Translations under genes and position numbers: made by a program
Shown: one piece after another, positions 1 through 9,428 of the stretch
Layout of the letters: every line of letters starts with the position of its first letter
How positions within the stretch are numbered: position 1 is the stretch's first letter
The notes under the pieces: model-generated
The model's database searches: none
What the model was told of the DNA's origin: nothing
Seen by the model: the letters and a program-made list of their open reading frames with translations, nothing else
DNA from: Methanosarcina horonobensis HB-1 = JCM 15518
Lineage (GTDB): Archaea > Halobacteriota > Methanosarcinia > Methanosarcinales > Methanosarcinaceae
Direction: 5' to 3'
Assembly: GCF_000970285.1 (NCBI RefSeq)
Contig: NZ_CP009516.1
Span: forward strand, 2,149,036-2,213,035
Length of the DNA stretch: 64,000 bases

Positions 1-34
1 ATCTTTTTGTAGAAACTAATTCAAGCATTCTCCT

Positions 35-1775
35 TCAATACTCCCAGAAATAGCCTTTTTCTCTTACAACAAGTATTGTAAACATACCCCCAAAGATTAG
101 CATATCAAAGACAAAAGTATTCAGCCCTGTACCTTCCGTAAGTCCCAGGTAGCTCATCCCTAAGTATAGTAGCCCGAAAGATTCGGCCACGATCAAGATA
201 CCCAGCAATACCGCAACTTTTGCCAGTGATGCCATGTTCCATGACTCAGGTTTCCTGAAAGGTTTGACGTTGTCCGTTGCTATAGATATAGTGACGAAGT
301 CGATCAAAAAAAGTAGCAGGACGATCTCAAAAGCACCTATGACATATTTCCCGGTAATCAGAAATGCAAGGACGACAAACAGCACTATTTCAAAAGTTTT
401 TACTATCTTATTTAAAATCCATGAAGAGATTCGCTGGTGTATTTGCCTTCCCGTTTTAACCAGCTCAATTATCTCGGCAAGACCCTCATCAGTAAGAACA
501 ACACTTGCGGCTCCTTTTGCAATGTCCGTAGCATTACTTACTGCAATTCCCACTTCTGCCTGCCTTAATGCAGGGGCATCATTCACGCCGTCTCCGGTCA
601 TACCAACGATGTGTTCTTTTTCCTGGAGGTTTTTCACTATAAGATACTTATCTTCAGGGTAAATTTCAGCAAACCCACCACTTTGCTCGCTGGCCTGTGC
701 AGCTTTTTTTGTTGGCAAGCCTTCCATCTCTCTTAGCTCAGCCACCTTGATGATTTTTCCTTCAATGCCTGCTTCTTCTGCAACTTCTTTTGCTACTGAC
801 AACGCGTCTCCAGTAAGCATCTTTGTTGTAATTCCAAGTTCTTTAAGCTCAGCGATTAGCTTCGCAGATTCTGGTCTAGGTGCATCATAGAGGGCTACCA
901 TACCAACAAGTTCCATCTGAGATCCTGTTTTTTTCACTGCGACAGCCAGAGTTCTGTAACCCTTTTCGGCATACTCCCTAATTTTTTCCTCCAGAATAGA
1001 AATCCTTCCGGCATCATAGCTGCATAAAGTTGCCAGCACCCTTACTGCTCCCTTGGCCACCTGGATGCGTTCATCATCCTTTTGTACGACTGATTCTGTT
1101 CTTCGGATAGATGGATCAAAAGGAGTGAAGCTGATCTGGGCATACTCAGCTGTATCGAGGCCTTTTTGCTTGGCGGCTTCAATGAAAGCAACATCAATGG
1201 GATCCTGGTTTGCTTCACTGGATGCAAGTGCTCCATAAAGAATCGCATCTTCTTTAGTATAGCTGTCAAGCTCGGTTATGTCGGCTACTGAAAGCTTGTT
1301 CAAAGTAATTGTGCCTGTTTTATCTACGCACAGTACATCCATCATGGACGCATCCTGCGAAGCATTGAGTCTTTGTTACCAGCACACCCTTCTTAGCTAG
1401 CTCCAGCGAGCCCAGGGCCATGGTCACCGTGAACATGGTAGGCAGTGCAACGGGAATAGCTGAGACAAGTAATATCAGTGCCAATGGCAATATCTCTACA
1501 AGGTTAATGCCCCTGATATAAGATACAGAAAAGGCGATGGCGAGCAAAACGACTACCAGCGAAATAAGCCACTTGAGCAGGTTAGTTATGACTTCTTCGA
1601 TATACATTCTTGGTCTGGCAATATGAACAAGTTGTGCTGTCCGGCCGAAATAAGTCTGCACACCAGTAGATACTACCACACCGGTAGCCTCACCTTTCCG
1701 GATAACCGAACCTGAATAGAGAATATCCCCTTTTAAACAAGGGATAACGGCTCCATACAGTACTGACATCTAACC
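35..1775 (-). pseudogene. P-type (plasma-membrane H+-type) ATPase remnant
   Basis: The lower part (35-1345) reads through the phosphorylation motif CVDKTGT, the TGD motif and the hinge GDGVNDAPAL (about residues 6-12, 178-180 and 251-260 of that piece), followed by membrane segments, as in P3A proton pumps. The upstream piece (1320-1769) carries the GDILYSGSV/KGEATGVVV actuator region and two membrane helices, but lies in another frame. The frameshift falls just before the DKTGT motif, near 1345-1370. Homology stops abruptly near 1775 at the SALTGE-like segment, so the whole N-terminus is missing. The C-terminus ends at REKGYFWEY, before the last helices expected in the family. It would have coupled ATP hydrolysis to cation export, but it cannot make an intact pump. 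Sequencing error could explain the single frameshift but not the missing ends. Confidence 0.85.
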
Positions 1776-1780
1776 AAACT

Positions 1781-2135
1781 GTCACTGCTGTCGTCTTTGC
1801 AGCCGGCTGTGCTGAAAAATACCCGAAAATATAACTGTTAACAACACAACTCAAGTTAATGAAACAATGGAAACTGGTCAGATAGTAACCGAGGCTGACA
1901 GCGGAAAAACCATACCTCAAAAACGGAGAGAACTTTACCCTAAATTCTATTGAATGATTCTGCAGCAGGCTATGAATGGGAACTTAACCCGAGCAATGGG
2001 CTCACCATTCTCGGCGAGAAATATGTAGAGCACCCAGATCCTCAACACCTTGAAGGTGTCCCTGGAACTCATTCATGGTTGATCGAGGCTGTGGCTCCGG
2101 GCAACCAGAAAGTAATTGGCACATATGAAAGATAA
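1781..2135 (+). pseudogene. Chagasin-like (I42) cysteine-protease inhibitor lipoprotein remnant
   Basis: Joining three frames gives a lipoprotein-like start VVFAAGC (about 1781-1815), a linker rich in N/T, then TEADSGKT, LKNGENFTL and finally GYEWELNPSNGL and GVPGTHSWLIEAV (1950-2135). The NPTTGY-like, GVPGT and GS/NQKVTGTY segments are typical of chagasin/I42 inhibitors, which block papain-type proteases. Frameshifts lie near 1825 and 1945, and the protein ends early after GTYER. No start codon or full signal peptide is present: the homology begins directly against the truncated 5' end of the divergent ATPase remnant. Family assignment is from remembered motifs. Confidence 0.6.
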
Positions 2136-2232
2136 GAGATCGTGGGAGAACACAACCTATATAGAGGATCATTTTACTCTCAACATTAATGTTATCTGAG
2201 AAGTCTTTGAAGTCTATTTCTTATGGTTATTT

Positions 2233-2595
2233 TCAGACAGCTTTGGAATGTTCCACGTACTCTATTACCGACCCGTCAGGATGTTTTACTGTCATGTTCC
2301 TGCCGGTCGGAACTTTCGCAGGTTCCCGGACAATTTCTGCTCCTTTTTCTTCCAGAAAAGCCCTGAAATCATCTAGAGAATCAACAAGAAACGTAGCCTG
2401 TGTGCTTCTAAAAGGTTTCAGAGCTTCTTCAGAGCCGGCTATAAGTAAAATATCTCCTATCTGAGCCAGTTCTAGGCCGATTTGCTGAATTTGAAAACGT
2501 ATGATTGCAGGTGTGCCGAGGAGTTTTTCGTAGAATTCGAGGACGGAACTCAGGTCGTTTATGTAGAGGCGGGAGAGAGTTTGAAGGATTTTCAT
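2233..2595 (-). CDS. VOC-family (glyoxalase/bleomycin-resistance-like) protein
   Basis: This 120-residue protein is the length of a single VOC unit. It starts with the LSRLYINDLSSVLEFYEKLLG segment typical of the first beta-alpha-beta module and ends with a DGSVIEYVEH motif, where a metal-binding Glu is usually found. VOC proteins act on small molecules (isomerases, dioxygenases, drug-binding proteins), and the substrate cannot be told from sequence. It stands alone between two pseudogenes and appears cytoplasmic with no signal peptide. The start is the ATG at 2595. The short length and intact frame suggest it is functional, in contrast to its neighbours. Confidence 0.8.
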   Translation of the reverse strand: MKILQTLSRLYINDLSSVLEFYEKLLGTPAIIRFQIQQIGLELAQIGDILLIAGSEEALKPFRSTQATFLVDSLDDFRAFLEEKGAEIVREPAKVPTGRNMTVKHPDGSVIEYVEHSKAV

Positions 2596-2835
2596 ATTAC
2601 TGGGCTCTTTTTAACTTCTGTCAATTCTCTAAGTTTTTAAACTCTTATTCGTGAATAAGCTGGCACTTCTGTGTAAATCTGTTTCAATCGAGTTCTTCAT
2701 TATAAAACTAATTATTCCAGATTGGAAATTCCCTTAGATTCTACGTCCAAGAAGAAAAGATTTTAAAATCTAAGTAAATATTTAACTAGCTCTTTACGTC
2801 TGATTTTACAAATAAGGGATAAAAGGAAGGAAGAA

Positions 2836-4065
2836 ATGAAAAATTATTTTCAATAGTTTTGATACCTGTACTTGCTTTGTTTTTGCTTCTTGTATTTTCC
2901 GCAGCATTGGAAAGTAAGGATTCGGAAAATCCGAAGGTTACAGAAATAGAATCGAATCCTGTTTATGATACTGAATATTTATACCCCAAAGTCCCTTCCG
3001 AGCTAATTTCGAGCTCAATATATTCTGCAAATCTCACCGTAGTAAATAAGGGCATTGAGACCTGGAGAATAAAGATGGAAAAGAGCCGGTTCACATATCT
3101 TATCACTGGAAGCAAGATAACGAAACCGTTGTTTATGACGGACTCAGGACACCCCTTCCGTATAATGTAAGTCCCGGAACCAGGATAAATACCGGGATTA
3201 CAATAAAAACACCTGATAAAGAAGGAAATTACACCCTCGTTATAGATATCTCTGGCAGCAGGATAAGGGATATTATAAGATGCATGTCCACGTCTCACCG
3301 GTTAACCTTGAATTTGACGAGAACGATATGTTTCCGATGGGAGGGAATGTGATTGCTATACAGTCCGGCCTCGCAAACCATTCTCAGGCAGAGCAAATCT
3401 TTGAAGCTGCCAAAGAAAGAAAAAAACAGGTTAATGCGAGCACCATCGGCTGTGTACTTGCCCCTGCCTATCCTGCAGGATTCTTTGAAAACCCTGGTAC
3501 GGATGAGGAATACGAGTATCAAAATGGTGATCAGTGGGACTGGTTTGCAGGCAGATTGATTCTTGAAGAATTTCTTAACGGCCGGAATGAAGATGCGCTT
3601 ATTCACTTAAGAGAAGTTGCAACTCAGGATAATAACCTGGGAGGATTTTACGAATGGTGTACCCTGAACGGCACAGGCAAAGGTAGTCCTACTTTTTTGG
3701 GAAGTGCTGGCGTGCTTGGGCAGTGTGTAATAGAAGGGTACTTTGGTGTGGATCTCTCGGCTAATAGTCTTGTGATTACCCCTAGACTTGGGTCAAGTAA
3801 CGGTTCTGTCTCTCTGTACGAGCCTGCATCGGGTACAAGGCTCTCATATAATTATACCGTGCTTCAGAATAGTACTGTACTGTTTGATTATGAGACAACT
3901 TACCCCGGAGAAATCAAATTTAATTTCTGTGTCCCTGAAAATAAAAGGGCTCACATATACTCGGACGCCCCTCCTGAAAGTGCTTACTATAATAATGAAA
4001 ATGGGAGATTCCTTACTTTTAGTAGTGAGAGTAACAGGTCAGTTTATAAAATTATGTACTACTGA
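2836..4065 (+). pseudogene. Secreted six-hairpin glycosidase-like protein, multiply frameshifted
   Basis: A ribosome site AAGGAAGG precedes an ATG at 2836. The first codons run into a stop unless one base in the A-run is restored; then a signal peptide KLFSIVLIPVLALFLLLV follows. An Ig-like N-terminal region is split between frames near 3080 (ETWRI to HISYHWKQDNE) and near 3250 (LVIDI to LWQQDKGYYK). The last open part (3280-4065) contains GDQWDWFAGRL and a beta-rich tail like alpha/alpha-barrel glycoside hydrolases (amylo-glucosidase-like). The catalytic core between HVHVSP and DMFPMGG seems absent, implying an internal deletion near 3310. A typical intact protein would be much longer. The exact glycosidase family is not certain. 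Confidence 0.6.
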
Positions 4066-4343
4066 GATATGAGCGTAAATATCTGAAATTCAGATAAAGT
4101 TAAAATGATGTTTTCCTCATTTCCTTTTTAATTAAGCAATAGACTCCAACGGCAAAACCATTTTTTTTAACTGGTTTTTTGTAGCGCGTTTTAGTTCAAA
4201 GAGGTTCTAATCTGTTACATAGCAAACTGTTACATAGCAGATTGATAGCAGATTGCGAAATGAGTTCCAAAATAAATATTACTACCCTCTCTTATTATCT
4301 GGCTTCAGATCTCAAAGCCGAAAACCAAAGAAAGGTTAGAAAA

Positions 4344-5531
4344 ATGTTAATCCTTGACCATCCCTATGTCTCCGATTTCTTAAAAGACACTGCAGCAGAG
4401 TTGCAGATTCCGGTTTTAAAAAATGAAATGACAGCCGGACTGAACACCAGAAAAGGGCTTAATCTTCTCGAAAAAACCGAGTTTATTGAGTTCATAAAGG
4501 AAAAAGGAGAGTATTCTCTTTATTCCAACTCCGAAAATTCCATTGGCTGGATTTCGGAAAACCTGGGTTTTACCGGGCTGCCTGAGAAAATAGAGCTCTT
4601 CAAGAACAAAATCAAATTCAGAGAACTGCTGGAAAGAATATATCCCGACTTTTATTTTCAGGGCATTGAGTTCGAAAAATTGGACGAGATTCGGGTTGAG
4701 GAGATAAAGAAACCCTTTATTATAAAGCCTGCTGTAGGTTTTTTCAGTCTAGGAGTGTATAAGGTTTCAACTGATGAGGAATGGGATTCCGTCCTCAGGC
4801 GAATAAAAGCTGAGGTTGAGGACATTAAGGACCGTTATCCTGTACAGGTGCTTGATGCCGGAAAGTTCATCATCGAAGAGAACATCGAAGGTGAAGAGTT
4901 TGCAATTGATGCTTACTTCAACAGTGCAGGAAAGCCTGTAGTCCTCAATATCTTAAAGCATATCTTTTCTTCTGAAAACGATGTTAGTGATCGGGTATAC
5001 TTTACTTCAAAATTAGTTATGGAAACTTACAGAGAAGCTGTTGAAGATCTTTTAAAAGAAATAGGAAAGCTTGCCGAACTCAAGAATTTCCCTTTACACA
5101 TGGAATTGCGGATAGGGAACGACAGGCGAATCCAGCTAATAGAGCTGAACCCTATGCGTTTTGCTGGCTGGTGTACAACAGATCTAGCACATTTTGCCTA
5201 TGGGATCAACACATACAGGTATTTTCTTGAACAGCTTGAACCGGAATGGGACAAAATTCTCAAAGGTAAGGAAGGAAAGAGTTTCTGCCTTGTGATCCTG
5301 AATAAACCTGCAGAAATAATTTCGGAAACTGTAAAGGCTTTCGATTATGAAAAACTGCTTTCTGATTTCGAAAAACCTCTGGAACTCAGGAAAGCCGATC
5401 ATGAGAAGTACGGGCTCTTCGGGTATATGTTTACGGAAACAAAGGAAAGTAACTGGGAAGAGATTGAAAGGATTCTGAAGTCGGATCTGAAGGAGTATAT
5501 TACTTTCAGTCAATCCATCCTTCAACCTTAA
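4344..5531 (+). CDS. ATP-grasp domain protein
   Basis: The product is about 396 residues from the ATG at 4344 (MLILDHPYVSDF). The frame is open back to 4242, but the extra 34 residues look like translated spacer, so 4344 is preferred. The middle shows ATP-grasp features: KNKIKFRELL, KKPFIIKPAVGFFSLGVY (nucleotide-binding lysine and glycine-rich loop), EEFAIDAYF and the metal-binding IQLIELNPMRF. ATP-grasp enzymes join a carboxylate to an amine or thiol through an acylphosphate; the substrate here is unknown. No signal peptide is seen, and the neighbours give no pathway clue. It is a complete single-gene unit. Confidence 0.8.
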   Translation: MLILDHPYVSDFLKDTAAELQIPVLKNEMTAGLNTRKGLNLLEKTEFIEFIKEKGEYSLYSNSENSIGWISENLGFTGLPEKIELFKNKIKFRELLERIYPDFYFQGIEFEKLDEIRVEEIKKPFIIKPAVGFFSLGVYKVSTDEEWDSVLRRIKAEVEDIKDRYPVQVLDAGKFIIEENIEGEEFAIDAYFNSAGKPVVLNILKHIFSSENDVSDRVYFTSKLVMETYREAVEDLLKEIGKLAELKNFPLHMELRIGNDRRIQLIELNPMRFAGWCTTDLAHFAYGINTYRYFLEQLEPEWDKILKGKEGKSFCLVILNKPAEIISETVKAFDYEKLLSDFEKPLELRKADHEKYGLFGYMFTETKESNWEEIERILKSDLKEYITFSQSILQP

Positions 5532-5929
5532 TCACAGCATTCCGGTCTTCCATATTAAATTTATATTCCGAATCTTCTGGACCTCAAAAATTATTTTTAT
5601 GTTCATAACATGAATTAAGACAATTTAAGACAGTTCAAATAAATTTTTACTTTTTTAATTGTGTTTTTATAGAAGCAAAATTTCAATCGAAAAGGGATTT
5701 TGATCCAAAAAAGATATCAGAAAAAGAGAATCTGCACAAAAAATTGATTGTTTTTGGTGCTATACTTCAGGAATTCCATTTTATTTGATAAAACTGTTTC
5801 TTGAGAATGTTTTACGGAAAAGGTGCAGTATATAAAAGACAAATTATATAAAGCCCGATCTATATTATTCATTGAGGTACTATTTCTATCTGCATTTACA
5901 TAAATGAAGGGGGAGAGATTATAGGGAAA
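5532..5929 (+). promoter_or_regulatory. Intergenic region with TATA boxes for the FAS1 lipoprotein gene
   Basis: This spacer is AT-rich and has no convincing gene. Two archaeal TATA-like boxes, TATATAAAAG (about 5829-5838) and TTATATAAAG (about 5844-5853), lie 80-100 bases before the FAS1 start and imply a leader of about 50-75 bases. A six-codon upstream ORF (ATG at about 5903) precedes the gene and ends in TAG; whether it is translated is unknown. Confidence 0.45.
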
Positions 5930-6514
5930 ATGAAACTTTTCGGAGCTGTGCTTATCATATTGATGGTCATCTCATTAGTATTTGCTTCCGGTTGTGCTCA
6001 AAGAGCGCCAGAAAATGAAACTAGACAAATAGAAAATGAAAGCGAAAATTTAGGAGAGGAAGTTGAAGGGGTGCCCCAAGAAATTGAAAATGTTGTAGAG
6101 AAAAGCGATAGAAATGTCATGCAAGCGTTAGCTGACAGAAACTTCGTAACTTTTGTTGAGCTTCTCAACGTTGCAGGACTTGAGCCGCTCCTTGCCGAGG
6201 AGGGAATTTATACTGTTTTTGCTCCAACTGACGAAGCCTTCGACGAACTCCCTGAAAACGAGATGACTGCGCTTGAGAACAATACCAGGGAGCTGGAAAA
6301 AGTCTTAACTTACCATATTGTTGCCGGTAAAATACTGATGGAAAAAGATCTTGAAAACATGACGAGTGTCAGGACACTTGAAGGAGGAGAACTCCCCATC
6401 ACTGTGACAGCAAATGGTGTTCAGGTTGGCGGTGCAAACATAACAGAAGCGGACATCATTGCCAGCAATGGGATAATTCATCAGATAGATAAAGTATTAA
6501 TCCCGCCACAGTGA
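5930..6514 (+). CDS. FAS1 (fasciclin) domain lipoprotein
   Basis: The 194-residue product has a hydrophobic signal ending in the lipobox VFASGC (lipidated Cys22), then an acidic E/N-rich linker (about 23-55). A single fasciclin domain follows, with the H1 motif YTVFAPTDEAF, the central YHIVAGK and the closing GIIHQIDKVLIPP. FAS1 domains mediate adhesion on the outer cell surface; the protein is probably membrane-anchored and faces outward. It is monocistronic with its own TATA boxes. Frame and both FAS1 motifs are complete. Confidence 0.92.
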   Translation: MKLFGAVLIILMVISLVFASGCAQRAPENETRQIENESENLGEEVEGVPQEIENVVEKSDRNVMQALADRNFVTFVELLNVAGLEPLLAEEGIYTVFAPTDEAFDELPENEMTALENNTRELEKVLTYHIVAGKILMEKDLENMTSVRTLEGGELPITVTANGVQVGGANITEADIIASNGIIHQIDKVLIPPQ

Positions 6515-6650
6515 AATGGAAATTACGGGCTTCTCCATGAAACTGATCCACAAAAGTAGGAACTCAGGAGTCATGAGAGAAGCTTTAATATTCCTTTCCA
6601 TTGCCTCATTTTTCTTATTTGATTTTTTTATTCCCAGTAATCATGGGTTT

Positions 6651-7013
6651 TCATTCACTGATCCAGGCTTTTGCTTCGGAAAGTTCTTCGTTCCTGTAGG
6701 TTCTTACTGAGCCGGGAATAATAAATTTGAAGACCTTTACGGCATTAACTATCCAGTCCACGTTTGAAACAAGTGCGATTTTTTCAAAGGATGTAAAGTG
6801 CCGTATGCCAAACTTGGTGTCCTCCAGCATTGCCTCATCGGTAAATCCCTCGAATTTCTCCCCCAGTTGATAAAGGATACGAATCTTCCCATACTTCTGT
6901 ACTTTGTCCTCGATAGCAGGGACTAACACCTTTTCATAGTCTTCTCCTGTCAATATCCCACTTACGGTAACTGCTAAGACATTATCCGGCAGGCCCGGTA
7001 TGATCTCTATCAT
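6651..7013 (-). CDS. STAS/SpoIIAA-like protein
   Basis: The 120-residue protein starts MIEIIPGLPDNVLAVTVSG and continues with an alternating beta/alpha pattern, a central EKFEGFTDEAMLEDTKFG and a late IALVSNVDWI strand. This matches the SpoIIAA-like (STAS/SEC14-type) small fold found in many archaea and bacteria, often linked to stress or membrane association. No catalytic residues are evident. It is transcribed divergently from the ABC transporter. The family call is fairly secure, the function is not. Confidence 0.75.
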   Translation of the reverse strand: MIEIIPGLPDNVLAVTVSGILTGEDYEKVLVPAIEDKVQKYGKIRILYQLGEKFEGFTDEAMLEDTKFGIRHFTSFEKIALVSNVDWIVNAVKVFKFIIPGSVRTYRNEELSEAKAWISE

Positions 7014-7280
7014 TTCACTCCCCCATTTCTATTTGACTTCGTTTGGTAACGCTATAAAGCCAATTAAATTTATTATAATTCCAAATGAATATAAATCTTG
7101 ACTTGAAAAGGAATAGTTTATCTATGAGTTCATTTTTACTCAAAATCGATGAAAATTTAGTTTTATTGTATTTAAATCTGTTTTTCAGAAAATGTATAAA
7201 GTAGGTTCCAAGCAGCAAAAAATCTATTTATCACTGAAGGTTCAATCAATTTAAAGTAAAAGGAAAATGGGGTAACAGTT

Positions 7281-8267
7281 CTGGATGAAAACATCATAGA
7301 GGTAAATAACCTCGAGTACTTTTTTGGGGATATAAAGGCAGTCGATAATATCAGTTTTACAGTCAGGAAGGGAGAGATATTCTCTTTTCTCGGGCCAAAC
7401 GGAGCAGGAAAGAGTACTGTTATCAATGTACTTACCACCCTCCTGCCTGTCCAGAGAGGGAGTGCAAAGATTGCAGGCTATGATTTGAAAACCGAACCTG
7501 AGAAAGTGAGGGAGTCTATAGGAATTGTTTTTCAGGAACTCACTCTTGACAGGGATATGACCGTACGTGAGATTCTGGAGTACCACGGAAGACTCTATTC
7601 CATGCCCAAAGCTGAGAGGCAGGAAAGAGTTGATGAACTTATCAGCCTGGTTGAGCTTGAAGGAAAGAGGGATACCCTTACCAAGCACCTGAGCGGCGGG
7701 ATGAAACGCAGGCTTGAGATCGCAAGGGGGCTTATGACAAGGCCTAAAGTGCTCTTTATGGACGAACCTACGATCGGGCTTGATCCTCAGACCAGGATAA
7801 GGATCTGGGACTATGTAAGGGACATTAACAGGCAGGGGACAACCATCTTCCTGACCACGCACTACATGGACGAAGCCGACCAGCTAAGTGACAGGATAAG
7901 CATCATAGACCACGGAAAAATAGTTGTTACAGGCAAATCATGGGAGTTAAAAAACACGCTTGGTCAGGACCTTATATACATGGAAACAAATGACAACTGG
8001 GCAGCCGGAGAGCTATTAAAGGACCTCGATAGCGTAAAAGGGATTAAAGAAAAGTCAAAAGGGATAATTGTTATGGTCAACGTGGACGGAACCTATTTGC
8101 TGCCTGAGATTATGGACAGACTTCGAAACGGGGGGATCGGAATTAAGGCAGTAAACCTGAAAAAGCCGTCAATGGATGATGTTTTTGTCCATTATACCGG
8201 CAGAGAGTTAAGGGACAACGGGGCAGAAAAGGGGGCTGTTGTAGTCCCCAGGATCAGGAGGCGTTAA
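7281..8267 (+). CDS. ABC transporter ATP-binding subunit (DrrA-type)
   Basis: The product is about 328 residues. It has Walker A GPNGAGKS (38-45), a Q-loop FQE, signature LSGGM (137-141), Walker B/MDEPT (about 160-164) and the H-loop TTHYMDEA, with the C-terminal extension typical of DrrA/NodI exporters. Starting at a conventional internal TTG (7485) would delete Walker A, so translation must begin earlier. The frame opens after a TAA near 7256, and no ATG/GTG/TTG lies before the N-terminal strand. CTG at 7281 (CTG GAT GAA AAC) fits a conserved MDEN-like start. Alternatively, ATG at 7267 would read in if a G run (GGGG) had one more G. It pairs with the permease immediately downstream. Confidence 0.88.
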   Translation: MDENIIEVNNLEYFFGDIKAVDNISFTVRKGEIFSFLGPNGAGKSTVINVLTTLLPVQRGSAKIAGYDLKTEPEKVRESIGIVFQELTLDRDMTVREILEYHGRLYSMPKAERQERVDELISLVELEGKRDTLTKHLSGGMKRRLEIARGLMTRPKVLFMDEPTIGLDPQTRIRIWDYVRDINRQGTTIFLTTHYMDEADQLSDRISIIDHGKIVVTGKSWELKNTLGQDLIYMETNDNWAAGELLKDLDSVKGIKEKSKGIIVMVNVDGTYLLPEIMDRLRNGGIGIKAVNLKKPSMDDVFVHYTGRELRDNGAEKGAVVVPRIRRR

Positions 8268-8270
8268 GCA

Positions 8271-9107
8271 GTGCATACAGGGTTTCTTACCATATACTGG
8301 CGCGATATGCTCAGGTTCGTCCGGTTCCGGGCTTTGCTGTTTTCCTCACTTGTCCAGCCCGCACTCTGGCTTGCATTTTTCGGGATTGCGATGTCAAACA
8401 ACTTTGAGAGGCTTACTGCAACAATGCCCGTCGTTCCCGGTGTCAGGACTATAGGATATCTTACATTCATAGGGGCAGGTGTTATTGCAATGACCACGCT
8501 TTTTACGAGCCTGTTCGGGGGAACTGTCCTGCTCTTTGACAAAAACTGGGGACTTATGCGCGAAACGCTCTCAAGCCCGCTTCCAAGGATCCACGTAATT
8601 ATTGGTATAGGCCTGTCCGGCATGACCAAGTCTTTTATTCAGGCAGCTGTAATTATGGGATTCGGGCTTTTTCTTGGCGTCGAATTTTTCGAGGGCTATT
8701 CTCCGGCACAGGTTCTTTACTCTCTGGTCGGGATAATGGCTTTTGTAGGTACGTTTTCCCTCGGATTTCTTTTCCTTTCGGCTGCAATTGCAATAACTAT
8801 GGAGAGCCCGGAAGGTATGCAGGCAGTAATCACTTTACTTACCATGCCTTTCTTTTTCACAAGCAATGCCCTTTATCCTGTAAACTCTTTCCCGCCTGTG
8901 CTCAGAGCTCTATCAACGATCAACCCGCTTACGCATCTTGTTAGCGGTATCAGGTACTTTGCAATAGGTAGCGATTTTTCTGCAATCGGAATCCGTTATA
9001 CTTACACGCATGCAGAGATCCTTGTTTCCTATATTGCCCTGCTGGCTTTTGCAGGAATAATGTTTTTTATTGCGAGGTGGAGGTTTAGTAAGGTTACTGT
9101 TACATGA
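8271..9107 (+). CDS. ABC-2 type transporter permease
   Basis: The 278-residue protein has six predicted membrane spans and the ABC-2 C-terminal pattern (TMPFFFTSNALYP, then INPLTHLVSGIRY). It starts at GTG 8271 with AGGAGG nine bases upstream, only three bases after the ATPase stop, so the two are translationally linked. The pair resembles daunorubicin/lipid-type exporters in which two ATPases and two permeases form the complex. The substrate is unknown. No accessory outer component is encoded nearby. Confidence 0.9.
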   Translation: MHTGFLTIYWRDMLRFVRFRALLFSSLVQPALWLAFFGIAMSNNFERLTATMPVVPGVRTIGYLTFIGAGVIAMTTLFTSLFGGTVLLFDKNWGLMRETLSSPLPRIHVIIGIGLSGMTKSFIQAAVIMGFGLFLGVEFFEGYSPAQVLYSLVGIMAFVGTFSLGFLFLSAAIAITMESPEGMQAVITLLTMPFFFTSNALYPVNSFPPVLRALSTINPLTHLVSGIRYFAIGSDFSAIGIRYTYTHAEILVSYIALLAFAGIMFFIARWRFSKVTVT

Positions 9108-9151
9108 CTATTACATGATCCGTATATTCAGAACAGAGAAAGGGGAATTCT

Positions 9152-9286
9152 ATGGTATGCGCGCATAGGGACACAATAAAAATCAAGTATTTTGAACCTG
9201 AGTCAAAGGGCTGTGAAGAATGCCTGAAAAGCGGGGATAGCTGGGTACACCTGAGAATATGCCTGACCTGCGGGCATGTAGGCTGA
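9152..9286 (+). pseudogene. Truncated UBP-type zinc-finger protein (44 residues)
   Basis: ATG 9152 opens a 44-residue frame with C-x(20)-C-x2-C and then CLTCGHVG, where it stops at TGA 9284. Full ZnF-UBP domains continue after GHVG with another Cys-rich part and HxxxxxH ligands; these are absent in all forward frames. It therefore looks like the N-terminal half of a UBP zinc finger, which elsewhere binds free ubiquitin-like C-termini. It might still be translated as a tiny metal-binding peptide, but the fold would be incomplete. It lies 44 bases after the ABC permease, possibly in the same transcript. Confidence 0.6.
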
Positions 9287-9428
9287 AGAATTGGAGGACA
9301 TTTTAAACTGCACTTACCGAAATAAAACCTTTTTTCAGAAACTTAATTTCCAAAAATATATCCATCTTTTTGTCCCTTGATTTAATAAAAAACGATTAAA
9401 TAAAAATTGATGGATAAAAGTGATATCA

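Noticed and set aside
7251-7862. A 203-codon minus-strand frame opposite the ABC ATPase
   Set aside because: The opposite strand carries Walker A, signature and Walker B motifs; this frame has none and is a shadow.
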